This document shows positions 23,950-31,102 of a DNA stretch of 32,155 nucleotides, piece by piece; the first letter of the stretch is position 1, and each line of letters opens with the position of its first letter. The notes below the pieces were generated by a model that saw only the letters and a list, made by a program, of their open reading frames with translations, did no database searches and was not told where the DNA came from. The stretch comes from UBA5336 sp038522375 (lineage in GTDB: Bacteria; Pseudomonadota; Alphaproteobacteria; Caulobacterales; Hyphomonadaceae). A program made the position numbers and the translations under genes. The stretch is taken from positions 1 through 32,155 of the forward strand of contig JBCBKE010000033.1 in assembly GCA_038522375.1 (NCBI GenBank), written 5' to 3'.

Positions 23950-25559
23950 CGGCGTACTCCGGCAAAGGCCACGCCCGAGAGGTCGGCCATGTTCCGGTCG
24001 AACGTGGTCAGGTCGTCGGCATTGAAGTCTGCGAGGCTGCGATGGCCGCACGCGCGGGCGAGAACCTGCATCAGTTCCACTGAGGCGTCGAAGAAGGTCT
24101 TCAGCCGTTGGGCCGAGCCATCAATCACCAGCCGCGATACGAGGTGTGGTTTCTGGGATGCGATGCCCACGGGACAGTTATTCGTATGACATGCCCTCAT
24201 GGCGATGCAGCCGATCGCCTGCATGGCTGCATTGGAGACCGCGATCGCGTCCGCGCCCAGCGCCAGCGCTTTCACGAAGTCTGCCGGCGTGCGCAAACCG
24301 CCAGTGATAACCAGCGACACGGTCGGGGCCGTCTTGTCCAGATGCGCACGCGCCCTCGCAAGCGCGGGGATGGTGGGAACCGAGATGTTGTCCCGGAAGA
24401 TGAGCGGTGCTGCACCTGTCCCCCCGCCTCGACCATCCAGGATAATGTAGTCCACGCCGACATCGAGCGCGGCATCAATGTCTTTCTCGATGTGCTGGGC
24501 TGACAGTTTGTAACCGATGGGGATGCCGCCGGTGCGGGTACGGACCTCGTCGGCAAAGTCGCGCACCTGAGAAACCTCGGTCCACTCGGGGAAGCGCGCT
24601 GGTGATATGGCTGCCTCGCCTTCGTTGAGCCCGCGGGTCTCGGCGATCTTGCCCTTGACCTTCTCGCCGGGCAGGTGGCCGCCAGTTCCGGTTTTCGCGC
24701 CCTGGCCACCCTTGAAATGGAAGGCCTGCACCGTCTCCAGCTTGTCCCATGAAAATCCGAAGCGGCCCGACGCCAGTTCATAGAAGTAGCGGCTGTTCTC
24801 GGCCCGCTCGTCTTCGAGCATGCCGCCTTCGCCAGAGCAGATCCCTGTGCCAGCCATCTCTGCCCCGCGCGCAAGGGCAACCTTTGCCGGTTCCGATAGC
24901 GCGCCGAAACTCATGTCGGACACAAACAGCGGTATCGCCAGCGTCAGGGGCTTCTGGGCGTTTGGCCCAATCACCGTTTTGGTTTCGACGGGTTCGTCGT
25001 CGAGCAACGGCATCCGATGGAGTTGCGCCGTCAGAACCTGCAGGTCATCCCAGTCCGGCAGATCTGCGCGCGGCACACCCATGGCATCGACCATGCCGTG
25101 GTGGCCGACCTTGGAAAGCCCATCCTTGGCATAGGCCTGGATCAGCTTGTTGTAGGGTTCCTCATGGGGGGTATGGCTGGGGTCCTGATAGAGTCCGAGG
25201 TACGCATCCCGGTCGAAGGGTTGGGGGTTGGCGCGTGCCCACTCTGCAATCTCGTCGGCGTCAACCAGCACCCTGCCATCGTCGACCCATGCGGTGAACT
25301 TGTGGAGGACTTCGTCGTTTGCATACTCCGATACGCCAGTATCGATGCGGTAGTCCCAGTTGTGGACCCCGCAGATGAGATTGTCGTTTTCGTCGACATG
25401 CCCATCCGCCATTAATGCGCCGCGGTGGAGGCAACGACCGTAAAGCACCGAGACCGCGTCGTCATAGCGGACGATGACCAGGTCAACTTTCTCGACAAGG
25501 GCGTAGACCGGCCGTCTGTCAGGCACGTCCGACCATTTCGCAATCTGTTCTGGTCTCAT
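23946..25559 (-). CDS. Rieske-domain fused to FMN-binding glutamate-synthase-like domain
   Basis: 537 aa from the ATG at 25559, with GAGGGA six bases upstream. Residues 1 to about 95 form a Rieske domain: C43-L-H45 and C63-G-V-H66. The rest is the FMN/synthase barrel of GltB-type glutamate synthase: KGGQGAKTGTGGHLPGEKV in the middle, LDGRGGGTGAAP near the FMN site, and the 3Fe-4S ligands C451-x5-C457-x4-C462 (CIAMRACHTNNCPVG). The N-terminal glutamine amidotransferase domain of ordinary GltB is absent and no GltD-like subunit is nearby. It should transfer electrons between a Rieske cluster, a 3Fe-4S cluster and FMN. Whether the product is glutamate is unknown. It heads the chain of overlapping genes. 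Confidence 0.85.
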   Translation of the reverse strand: MRPEQIAKWSDVPDRRPVYALVEKVDLVIVRYDDAVSVLYGRCLHRGALMADGHVDENDNLICGVHNWDYRIDTGVSEYANDEVLHKFTAWVDDGRVLVDADEIAEWARANPQPFDRDAYLGLYQDPSHTPHEEPYNKLIQAYAKDGLSKVGHHGMVDAMGVPRADLPDWDDLQVLTAQLHRMPLLDDEPVETKTVIGPNAQKPLTLAIPLFVSDMSFGALSEPAKVALARGAEMAGTGICSGEGGMLEDERAENSRYFYELASGRFGFSWDKLETVQAFHFKGGQGAKTGTGGHLPGEKVKGKIAETRGLNEGEAAISPARFPEWTEVSQVRDFADEVRTRTGGIPIGYKLSAQHIEKDIDAALDVGVDYIILDGRGGGTGAAPLIFRDNISVPTIPALARARAHLDKTAPTVSLVITGGLRTPADFVKALALGADAIAVSNAAMQAIGCIAMRACHTNNCPVGIASQKPHLVSRLVIDGSAQRLKTFFDASVELMQVLARACGHRSLADFNADDLTTFDRNMADLSGVAFAGVRR

Positions 25560-25625
25560 GGGATTCCCTCGATGCTTGTCATCGGTCGGTATTCGAGCGT
25601 CCTGGAGACGGCCAGTCACGGTGTT

Positions 25626-26144
25626 TCACGAAAGCGTTGCCTCCCTCGCCCGTCCTGGATTGCCGCCTTCCAGATTGACACGCATCTCCAGGAGGTAGGG
25701 GTCAAACCCGGCTTTCTCATAAGCGCGGATCGCTGGTGTGTTTGCCGGGTAAACCGTAAGGTGGACCTCGAACAGGCCGCGTTCGGACGCCCATTCGAAG
25801 AGGGCATCAAGCACCTTCTGGTTCACGCCCATGCCGCGATAAGCGGGATCGACGTAGAGAAACCCGATATAAGCGTGGAACGGCGGCGTCACATAGTGCC
25901 TGGAAGCCTTCTTGACCGCGTAGCCCGAGCCGATCAGCCTGCCATCTGTTTCAGCAACGACGACCTCAGCGTCTTCGGATGCCATAAGCTCTTCAATATC
26001 GTAGTAGCTGATTGGGTCTGGCCGCAGGGTTTCGTCAAATGGACGTTCGGCTGAGACGATGCCCTGCTCGAAGGCAAGCAGCGTTGGCAAATCTTGCGAT
26101 ATGGCGGTGCGGATCCGCGTCGATATGGTTTCCCCTTCTCGCAC
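25626..26144 (-). CDS. GNAT-family N-acetyltransferase
   Basis: 172 aa from a GTG at 26144, preceded by GGAG nine bases upstream; the frame is open to 26291 without a better start. Acetyl-CoA-binding motif A is clear: IGFLYVDPAYRGMGVNQKVL, followed by an L-x-x-L-F-E-W-A helix. The C-terminal A-N-T-P-A-I-R-A-Y-E-K-A-G-F block is also typical. The N-terminal AFEQGIVSAERPFDETLRPD motif defines a subgroup common in proteobacteria. The acceptor is unknown (small molecule or protein N-terminus). It lies 66 bases upstream of the Rieske-GltS gene in the same direction and could be the first gene of that operon, or an unrelated neighbour. Confidence 0.85.
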   Translation of the reverse strand: MREGETISTRIRTAISQDLPTLLAFEQGIVSAERPFDETLRPDPISYYDIEELMASEDAEVVVAETDGRLIGSGYAVKKASRHYVTPPFHAYIGFLYVDPAYRGMGVNQKVLDALFEWASERGLFEVHLTVYPANTPAIRAYEKAGFDPYLLEMRVNLEGGNPGRAREATLS

Positions 26145-26190
26145 CGTTCCCAACTCCACTGTCACGCGGCGACACACCAATAACGAGTAC

Positions 26191-26214
26191 TCACAAACCG
26201 ATGAACGATTGTGA
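26191..26214. promoter_or_regulatory. Inverted repeat in the divergent control region of the Rieske cluster
   Basis: TCACAA (26191-26196) and TTGTGA (26209-26214) are exact complements 12 bases apart. An overlapping eight-base palindrome, GAGTACTC, sits at 26185-26192. The site lies in the 128-base gap between the GNAT gene (minus) and the Rieske-ThDP gene (plus), where one regulator could control both directions. The half-site order is the reverse of a CRP site. Confidence 0.4.
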
Positions 26215-26272
26215 AGTGCGCAAACCGTAGGCCTATGGCAAGCAGGCGGCAACAGGATGAGGGACAATTGTG

Positions 26273-28264
26273 ATGACGGGCGCAACAACACTGGATTGGT
26301 TCAAGGTCGCTGAAATCGGTGAGGTGACCGAGGGGCGAGTAAAGTCGGCCACGGCCGGGCGACTGCAGGTGGCGCTGGTCCATTTCGATGGCCAGTGGAG
26401 CGCCATGGACAATCGCTGCCCCCATCAGGGTGGTCCGTTGGGCGAGGGATCCATCGAAAAGGGGATCGATGACAAGTGCTGGCTGCGATGCCCGTGGCAC
26501 GGGTGGGACTTCGATCCGCTCACTGGAAAATCACCGGGCGGCCATGAGGATAGCGGCCAGGAGACTTACGCCGTCGAAGTTCGTGATGACGGCATCTATG
26601 TGGGTGTGCCAGCCGAACCGCCGCGGGAACGAACCGTCTCGGACGTTATGGTTGCAACCATGACGAACTGGGGCGTGACTTCGGTGTTCGGCATGGTCGG
26701 ACACTCGAATTTGGGCCTGGCCGATGCCATGCGGGCCAGCGAGGCCCGTGGTGAGCTGAGCTATTATGGCATTCGCCACGAGGGTGCGGCCGCCTTCGCC
26801 ATTTCTGGCTATGGGAAGTTAACGGGAGAGCCTGCTGCCGCACTTACGATTGCGGGCCCTGGGGCCACCAACCTGTTGACCGGTCTCTGGGACGCCAAGG
26901 TGGATGGCGCGCCGGCCCTCGCTCTGACGGGCCAGGTGCAGGAACAAGTCATTGGTGTTCACGCATTCCAGGACATCGACCTTGAAGCCGCCTTCGAGGC
27001 CGTAACCGAATTCTCCGAAACCGTGCATCACAGTTCCGACCATGCCCAACTCATGACCCAGGCGATCAAGACAGCCACTTTGATGCGCGGCGTTGGCCAT
27101 CTGGTGTTTCCCGATAATGTTCAGCCGCGTTCCGCCGCCGACGGCGAAAAACCCCAGACGCCGGCGGGGCGTATGGCGGATTTGAGGGTTGGCCCACCGC
27201 TTGGCGCGCTCGATGAGGCGGTGGCCCTTCTGAAGGGTGCAAAGCGACCGATGATCATCGTTGGCTACGGGGCATTATCTGGCATGGGTCAAGTGACAGC
27301 CCTGGCGGAAAAGCTTGGGGCGCCCGTTGCCACCACATTCAAGGCCAAGGGCCAGATCGGGGATAATCACCCCCTGGCCGCCGGCGTGATGGGCCGGTCA
27401 GGAACGCCCATCGCTAGCTGGTTCATGAATGAGGCCGATCTCTTGCTTGTCTTCGGGTCATCCTTCTCCGACCATACGGGCATTTATGAGGGTGCACCGA
27501 CCATCCAGGTTGATACCGATCCGATGCGCCTTGCCAAGCGCCATCCCGTGACAGTGCCCGTGATGGGTGATGTGGGCGTGACGGCTGGCCTTATGCTGAG
27601 CGCCGTTGAAGCCGGCGTTGCCGCATCTTCTGACTTGCGCAGCGAGGTGGCTGCACGCTGGGCGATCTGGCGCGAGGAAAAGGCCAAGCGCATTGACGAG
27701 AACAGGGGCAAAGGCCTGTCGGCGGCTGCACTGTTTGACGGTCTGACGCGGCACGCGCCGCAGGATGCGATCTTCGCCGTTGATGTGGGCAACAACACCT
27801 ACAGTTTCGGACGGTACTTCGAGCCAACGGGCAACCAGCGTGTCCTCATGTCCGGCTATCTCGGCTCCATCGGCTTCAGCTTCCCGGCCGCCATGGGCGC
27901 CTGGGCCGCAACCCGGGACAAGCCTGCTTACAAAGGCCGCAAGGTGATCTCCGTGTCCGGCGACGGCGGGTTCGGCCAGTACGCGATGGAGTTCACCACG
28001 GCTGTGAAATACGGGATGAACATCACCCATGTCCTCATGAATAATTCCGAGCTTGGAAAGATATCGAAGGAGCAGCGCACCGCTGAATTTGAGGTCTGGC
28101 AGACCAGCCTTGTGAATCCAAGCTTTGCCGGGTTCGCCAGAAGCTGTGGCGGCATGGGTGAGCGGGTGACCAGGCACGAGGATCTCGATTCTGCGCTTGA
28201 GAAGGCCATTGGCCATGACGGCCCTGCACTTGTTGAGGTCATCACCGACGCAGAGCTGATGTAA
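26273..28264 (+). CDS. Rieske-domain fused to ThDP-dependent enzyme (pyruvate oxidase/acetolactate synthase-like)
   Basis: 663 aa from the ATG at 26273; a GTG one codon earlier is equally possible, with GAGGG upstream. Residues about 8-113 are a Rieske domain: C49-P-H51 and C73-P-W-H76. The remainder is a full ThDP enzyme: activating Glu170 in RHEGAAAF, a GPGATNLLTGLWDA block, a central domain (about 320-450), and the ThDP/Mg motif GDGGFGQ ending in MNNSELGK. Such enzymes decarboxylate 2-oxo acids; the Rieske cluster suggests electrons from the ThDP intermediate are passed on, as in pyruvate oxidases that use a quinone or ferredoxin. The substrate is unknown. Its stop overlaps the DUF1622 start by one base (TAATG). 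Confidence 0.87.
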   Translation: MTGATTLDWFKVAEIGEVTEGRVKSATAGRLQVALVHFDGQWSAMDNRCPHQGGPLGEGSIEKGIDDKCWLRCPWHGWDFDPLTGKSPGGHEDSGQETYAVEVRDDGIYVGVPAEPPRERTVSDVMVATMTNWGVTSVFGMVGHSNLGLADAMRASEARGELSYYGIRHEGAAAFAISGYGKLTGEPAAALTIAGPGATNLLTGLWDAKVDGAPALALTGQVQEQVIGVHAFQDIDLEAAFEAVTEFSETVHHSSDHAQLMTQAIKTATLMRGVGHLVFPDNVQPRSAADGEKPQTPAGRMADLRVGPPLGALDEAVALLKGAKRPMIIVGYGALSGMGQVTALAEKLGAPVATTFKAKGQIGDNHPLAAGVMGRSGTPIASWFMNEADLLLVFGSSFSDHTGIYEGAPTIQVDTDPMRLAKRHPVTVPVMGDVGVTAGLMLSAVEAGVAASSDLRSEVAARWAIWREEKAKRIDENRGKGLSAAALFDGLTRHAPQDAIFAVDVGNNTYSFGRYFEPTGNQRVLMSGYLGSIGFSFPAAMGAWAATRDKPAYKGRKVISVSGDGGFGQYAMEFTTAVKYGMNITHVLMNNSELGKISKEQRTAEFEVWQTSLVNPSFAGFARSCGGMGERVTRHEDLDSALEKAIGHDGPALVEVITDAELM

Positions 28265-28734
28265 TGGCCGCAGGTGGTGAACATGAAACGGCGGCCACTT
28301 CGGGCCATGAAAATGGCGGCGGCATGCTGGAGATGACGGGCGGGTCCTCGCTTGACTTCCTACCGTTTGGCATCGGCCATCCGATTGCCGAGACGCTGGA
28401 GGTCATTGCCGCCTTTATCGACCTCATTGGCGTTGCGATCATCCTGTTTGGGTTCCTGGTGGCGCTGTGGAAACTCTTCAGCAGTCTCAGCCATGGTATC
28501 GGGTTTCGGCGCGAACTGATGGGACTGGATATCGCAAGGAACACGCTGGGCCTGTACATCCTGACCGGACTGGAGTTCATGATTGCATCCGATATCGTGC
28601 ACACGGTCATCACGCGGGAAATCTCGGATCTCATCTTCGTGGGCCTGTTGGTGCTGATCCGTACAGCGATTTCCTTCTTCCTTGGACGCGAGATCATGGA
28701 ACTGAAGGCCCATACCGCCCCGTCGCAGACATAG
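28264..28734 (+). CDS. DUF1622-family membrane protein
   Basis: 156 aa. After a polar, His/Gly-rich first 30 residues there are about three membrane helices: about 45-67 (IAETLEVIAAFIDLIGVAII onward), about 97-115, and about 118-138. Between helices one and two, the loop R-R-E-L-M-G-L-D-I-A-R and the helix N-T-L-G-L-Y-I-L-T-G-L-E-F are the recognisable DUF1622 block. Function is unknown for the family. Translation is coupled to the Rieske-ThDP enzyme by a one-base TAATG overlap, so it may anchor that enzyme to the membrane or receive its electrons. The stop is 193 bases before rplK. Confidence 0.8.
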   Translation: MAAGGEHETAATSGHENGGGMLEMTGGSSLDFLPFGIGHPIAETLEVIAAFIDLIGVAIILFGFLVALWKLFSSLSHGIGFRRELMGLDIARNTLGLYILTGLEFMIASDIVHTVITREISDLIFVGLLVLIRTAISFFLGREIMELKAHTAPSQT

Positions 28735-28880
28735 CAGCCTGATGCAGCGGGTTGACGCGATGCAGCCAATCCCCCATTAGCCGCGCTCCGACGGCTTGAA
28801 TGCTGGCGGAGTGACTGCGGGAGGTGCTGGGCGCTCAGTCCATGTCCAGGCCGGACCGCGGGACAACTCTCCAACGGGTG

Positions 28881-28902
28881 CAGGGGCGGAACAGCGCCCC
28901 TG
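28881..28902 (+). promoter_or_regulatory. GC-rich hairpin in the rplK leader
   Basis: CAGGGGCG (28881-28888) and CGCCCCTG (28895-28902) form an eight-bp perfect stem with loop GAACAG, 25 bases before the rplK start. It could be the end of the DUF1622 transcript or part of an r-protein leader such as an L1 autoregulatory site. No T-run follows. The rest of the 193-base gap shows no tRNA and no nusG/secE. Confidence 0.4.
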
Positions 28903-28927
28903 GCCCTTGCCATTTGAAGAGGATGAC

Positions 28928-29356
28928 ATGGCGAAGAAACTCCTGGGGCAACTGAAGCTCCAGATCCCGGCCGGAGCGGCCAACCCATCCCCGCCCGTGG
29001 GTCCAGCCCTCGGCCAGCGCGGGATCAACATCATGGAATTCTGCAAGGCCTTCAACGCGAGGACCGAGAATGCAGAGAAGGGTCTGCCCCTGCCGGTGGT
29101 AATCGACTACTATCAGGACAAGTCCTTTACCTTTGTGGTGAAGACGGCGCCTGCCTCTGTGCTCCTGAAAAAGGCCGCCAAGCTGAAGTCCGGTTCCAAG
29201 GAGCCCGGCAAGGTCGTGGCCGGCAGCGTGACGATGGCCCAATGCCGCGAAATCGCTGAGCAGAAGATGGAAGACCTCAATGCCAATGACCTTGACGCTG
29301 GCGCCAAGATCATTGCCGGATCGGCGCGGTCCATGGGCCTGGAAGTGGTGGAGTAG
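28928..29356 (+). CDS. rplK: Ribosomal protein uL11
   Basis: 142 aa from the ATG at 28928, the standard length; the longer open frame from 28796 is not L11-like. The N-terminal domain reads LKLQIPAGAANPSPPVGPAL, then GQRGINIMEFCKAFN; the Pro-rich hinge is the thiostrepton-site region. The C-terminal rRNA-binding domain contains LKSGSKEPGK and ends with AGSARSMGLEVVE. It sits five bases before rplA. Upstream there is no nusG or secE, which normally precede it. Confidence 0.97.
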   Translation: MAKKLLGQLKLQIPAGAANPSPPVGPALGQRGINIMEFCKAFNARTENAEKGLPLPVVIDYYQDKSFTFVVKTAPASVLLKKAAKLKSGSKEPGKVVAGSVTMAQCREIAEQKMEDLNANDLDAGAKIIAGSARSMGLEVVE

Positions 29357-29360
29357 GAAC

Positions 29361-30059
29361 ATGGCACAGGGAAAACGGTTCCGCGCCGCGCGCGAGAAAG
29401 TCGACATCGAGAAGATCTACCCCCTCGATGAAGCGATCAGCATGGTGAAGTCCAACGCCACCGCCAAGTTCGATGAGACCGTCGAGATCGCCGTCAATCT
29501 GGGTGTTGATCCCAAATACGCAGACCAGATGGTGCGCGGCATGGTTTCGCTGCCATCGGGCACCGGCAAGGCTGTGCGGGTCGCTGTGTTCGCCAGGGAT
29601 GCGAAAGCGGACGAAGCGCGTGATGCGGGTGCCGATATCGTTGGCGCCGAAGATCTGATGGAGCAGATCCAGGGTGGGATGATGGATTTCGACCGGGTGA
29701 TCGCATCGCCCGACATGATGTCCATCGTCGGCCGGCTCGGGAAGGTGCTCGGCCCGCGGGGGCTGATGCCTAATCCTAAGGTCGGCACGGTTACCCCGAA
29801 CGTCGGTCAGGCGGTAAAAGACGCCAAAGGCGGTTCAGTGGAGTTCCGCGTCGAAAAGCAGGGCATCATCCATGCCGGCATTGGCAAGGCGAGTTTCTCC
29901 GAGGACGCCATCAAGGCCAATGTAAAGGCCTTTGTCGGCGCCCTCATGAAGGCCAAGCCGTCGGGCGCCAAGGGGACCTACGTCAAGAAGCTGGCGCTAA
30001 GCTCCACGATGGGGCCCGGTGTTCAACTCGACCCCACCGAGGCGATCGCGGAAGCCTGA
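29361..30059 (+). CDS. rplA: Ribosomal protein uL1
   Basis: 232 aa from the ATG at 29361, the standard length. The signature is GRLGKVLGPRGLMPNPKVGT, followed by VTPNVGQAVKDAKGGSVEFR. The N-terminus MAQGKRFRAAREKVD is typical. L1 binds the 23S stalk and represses its own rplK-rplA mRNA in E. coli. It forms a two-gene operon with rplK; rplJ and rplL, the usual next genes, are absent and replaced by an unrelated lipoprotein. Confidence 0.97.
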   Translation: MAQGKRFRAAREKVDIEKIYPLDEAISMVKSNATAKFDETVEIAVNLGVDPKYADQMVRGMVSLPSGTGKAVRVAVFARDAKADEARDAGADIVGAEDLMEQIQGGMMDFDRVIASPDMMSIVGRLGKVLGPRGLMPNPKVGTVTPNVGQAVKDAKGGSVEFRVEKQGIIHAGIGKASFSEDAIKANVKAFVGALMKAKPSGAKGTYVKKLALSSTMGPGVQLDPTEAIAEA

Positions 30060-30084
30060 CCGGCCGGGTGAAGTCCGACACTCG

Positions 30085-30111
30085 AAACGCGCTTCATTCT
30101 GGAGAGCGTTT
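30085..30111 (+). terminator. Hairpin after rplA, probable terminator
   Basis: AAACGC (30085-30090) pairs with GCGTTT (30106-30111). Inside, CTTC pairs with GGAG (one G-T wobble) around loop ATTCT, with a single G/A mismatch between the two stems. It begins 26 bases after the rplA stop. The following T-tract is short. Confidence 0.42.
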
Positions 30112-30180
30112 ACGGGGGTCATTTGACTTTCGCCGATTTGCCTGCGCCAAATGGTGAGTTCGCGACCCGGGAGGATATCG

Positions 30181-30474
30181 ATGCGTGTTCTACCAGCAGT
30201 CATTGTCGGTTTGGCCGTCGCGGCTTGCGCCACGCCGTCGACTGAGGAGACCACCGTCACATCGACAGAAGCGGACCTGCGGCAGCCTAATATCGTTGTC
30301 GTCAATATTGCGCCTGAAACCGGCGACGACGACAAGATCTGCAAGACGGACACAATGACGGGTTCACGTATACGTCAGCACAAAGTGTGTCTGACCAAAC
30401 AAGAGTGGCGAGCTTTGAACGCCGCGAATGACCGGTATTTCAACGGACGCATCACCGCTGACCCGCACGGATGA
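30181..30474 (+). CDS. Small putative lipoprotein
   Basis: 97 aa from the ATG at 30181, preceded by GGGAGG. The signal peptide MRVLPAVIVGLAVAAC ends in a V-A-A-C lipobox (Cys16). The mature part is Thr/Glu-rich, then has a conserved-looking unit: K-I-C, then T-G-S-R-I-R, V-C-L-T-K-Q-E-W. The two Cys, 15 residues apart, could pair. Similar short proteins with 'TGSR…C-x-T-x-x-E-W' are widespread in alphaproteobacteria without known function. It is convergent with the outer-membrane protein gene and lies 121 bases after rplA. Confidence 0.75.
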   Translation: MRVLPAVIVGLAVAACATPSTEETTVTSTEADLRQPNIVVVNIAPETGDDDKICKTDTMTGSRIRQHKVCLTKQEWRALNAANDRYFNGRITADPHG

Positions 30475-30497
30475 CAGTCCAAACGGCGAAATCAGCC

Positions 30498-31007
30498 CTA
30501 GAATGTGGCGACGACTGAAATCGCGTAGGTATCAACGCCGCCATCGATCACGTCGTCGTCCGCTTCAAAGCGTGTGTACTCGGTCCTGAGCGACCAACGA
30601 TCCGTCAGTTCGAATTCGCCGCCGATGCCAAACGCAAAACCATCGACATCGATCGATCCAGAGCCCCCGAACCCGGACACGTCGAAGTCGATCGTCCCGT
30701 ATCCGGCGCGACCGAAAATATCGACCTGATCGCTGATCGGCAAACGTCCCACGACGTAGCCGGTGATCGCGCTGGCGATCTCGACTTCTGCACCTGCGGC
30801 CTCGACGCCATCGAAGCCAAACGATGCCTCGGCCTCAAAGCCCAGGTTTGCGTTCACGTTCACGCCGCCACGAACGGTCCCAGCGCTGATGATATCCACG
30901 TCCGAGCTATCATAGGCGGTGTAACCGGCAGAAACGTACCACTCTGTTTCGGCTGCAGCGGTTCCAGCGGCCACCATGCTGACGGCAGTCAAGGCAATGT
31001 ACTTCAT
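30498..31007 (-). CDS. Outer-membrane beta-barrel protein (OmpA-like/Omp_b-brl family)
   Basis: 169 aa. A Sec signal peptide (MKYIALTAVSMVAAGTAAAE, cleaved near residue 20) is followed by alternating hydrophobic/polar strands: EWYVSAGYTAYD, GGVNVNANLGFEAEASFGF, ITGYVVGRLPI, VDIFGRAGYGTIDFDV, and a final strand TYAISVVATF. The terminal Phe is the BAM recognition signal. About eight strands are expected, as in small porin-like barrels. Loops are Asp/Gly-rich. GAGGGA precedes the start, and a TTGACA-type promoter lies upstream at 31050-31077. Function is unknown; it may be structural or a small porin. Confidence 0.82.
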   Translation of the reverse strand: MKYIALTAVSMVAAGTAAAETEWYVSAGYTAYDSSDVDIISAGTVRGGVNVNANLGFEAEASFGFDGVEAAGAEVEIASAITGYVVGRLPISDQVDIFGRAGYGTIDFDVSGFGGSGSIDVDGFAFGIGGEFELTDRWSLRTEYTRFEADDDVIDGGVDTYAISVVATF

Positions 31008-31033
31008 GTGTTTGTCCCTCTCGCGCGCGTCCC

Positions 31034-31077
31034 AAACGCGTTTCCTCTACGTCTATGGGCGGAATGCCGACTGTCAA
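31034..31077 (-). promoter_or_regulatory. Sigma70-like promoter and palindrome upstream of the OMP gene
   Basis: On the minus strand TTGACA (31077-31072), 16 bases, then TAGACG (31055-31050) gives a perfect -35 and a weak -10. Just downstream, AAACGCGTTT (31034-31043) is a perfect ten-base palindrome within the expected 5' leader, a candidate operator. The gene starts at 31007. Confidence 0.45.
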
Positions 31078-31102
31078 CACCGGAGGGTTTCCTGCGGCCC
31101 CT

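Noticed and set aside
26185..26214. CRP/FNR site
   Set aside because: CRP consensus is TGTGA-N6-TCACA; here the half-sites are in reverse order and 12 apart, so it was kept only as a generic inverted repeat.
28735..28927. tRNA-Trp or secE/nusG remnant upstream of rplK
   Set aside because: No CCA-ended cloverleaf, and no open frame resembling SecE or NusG can be found.
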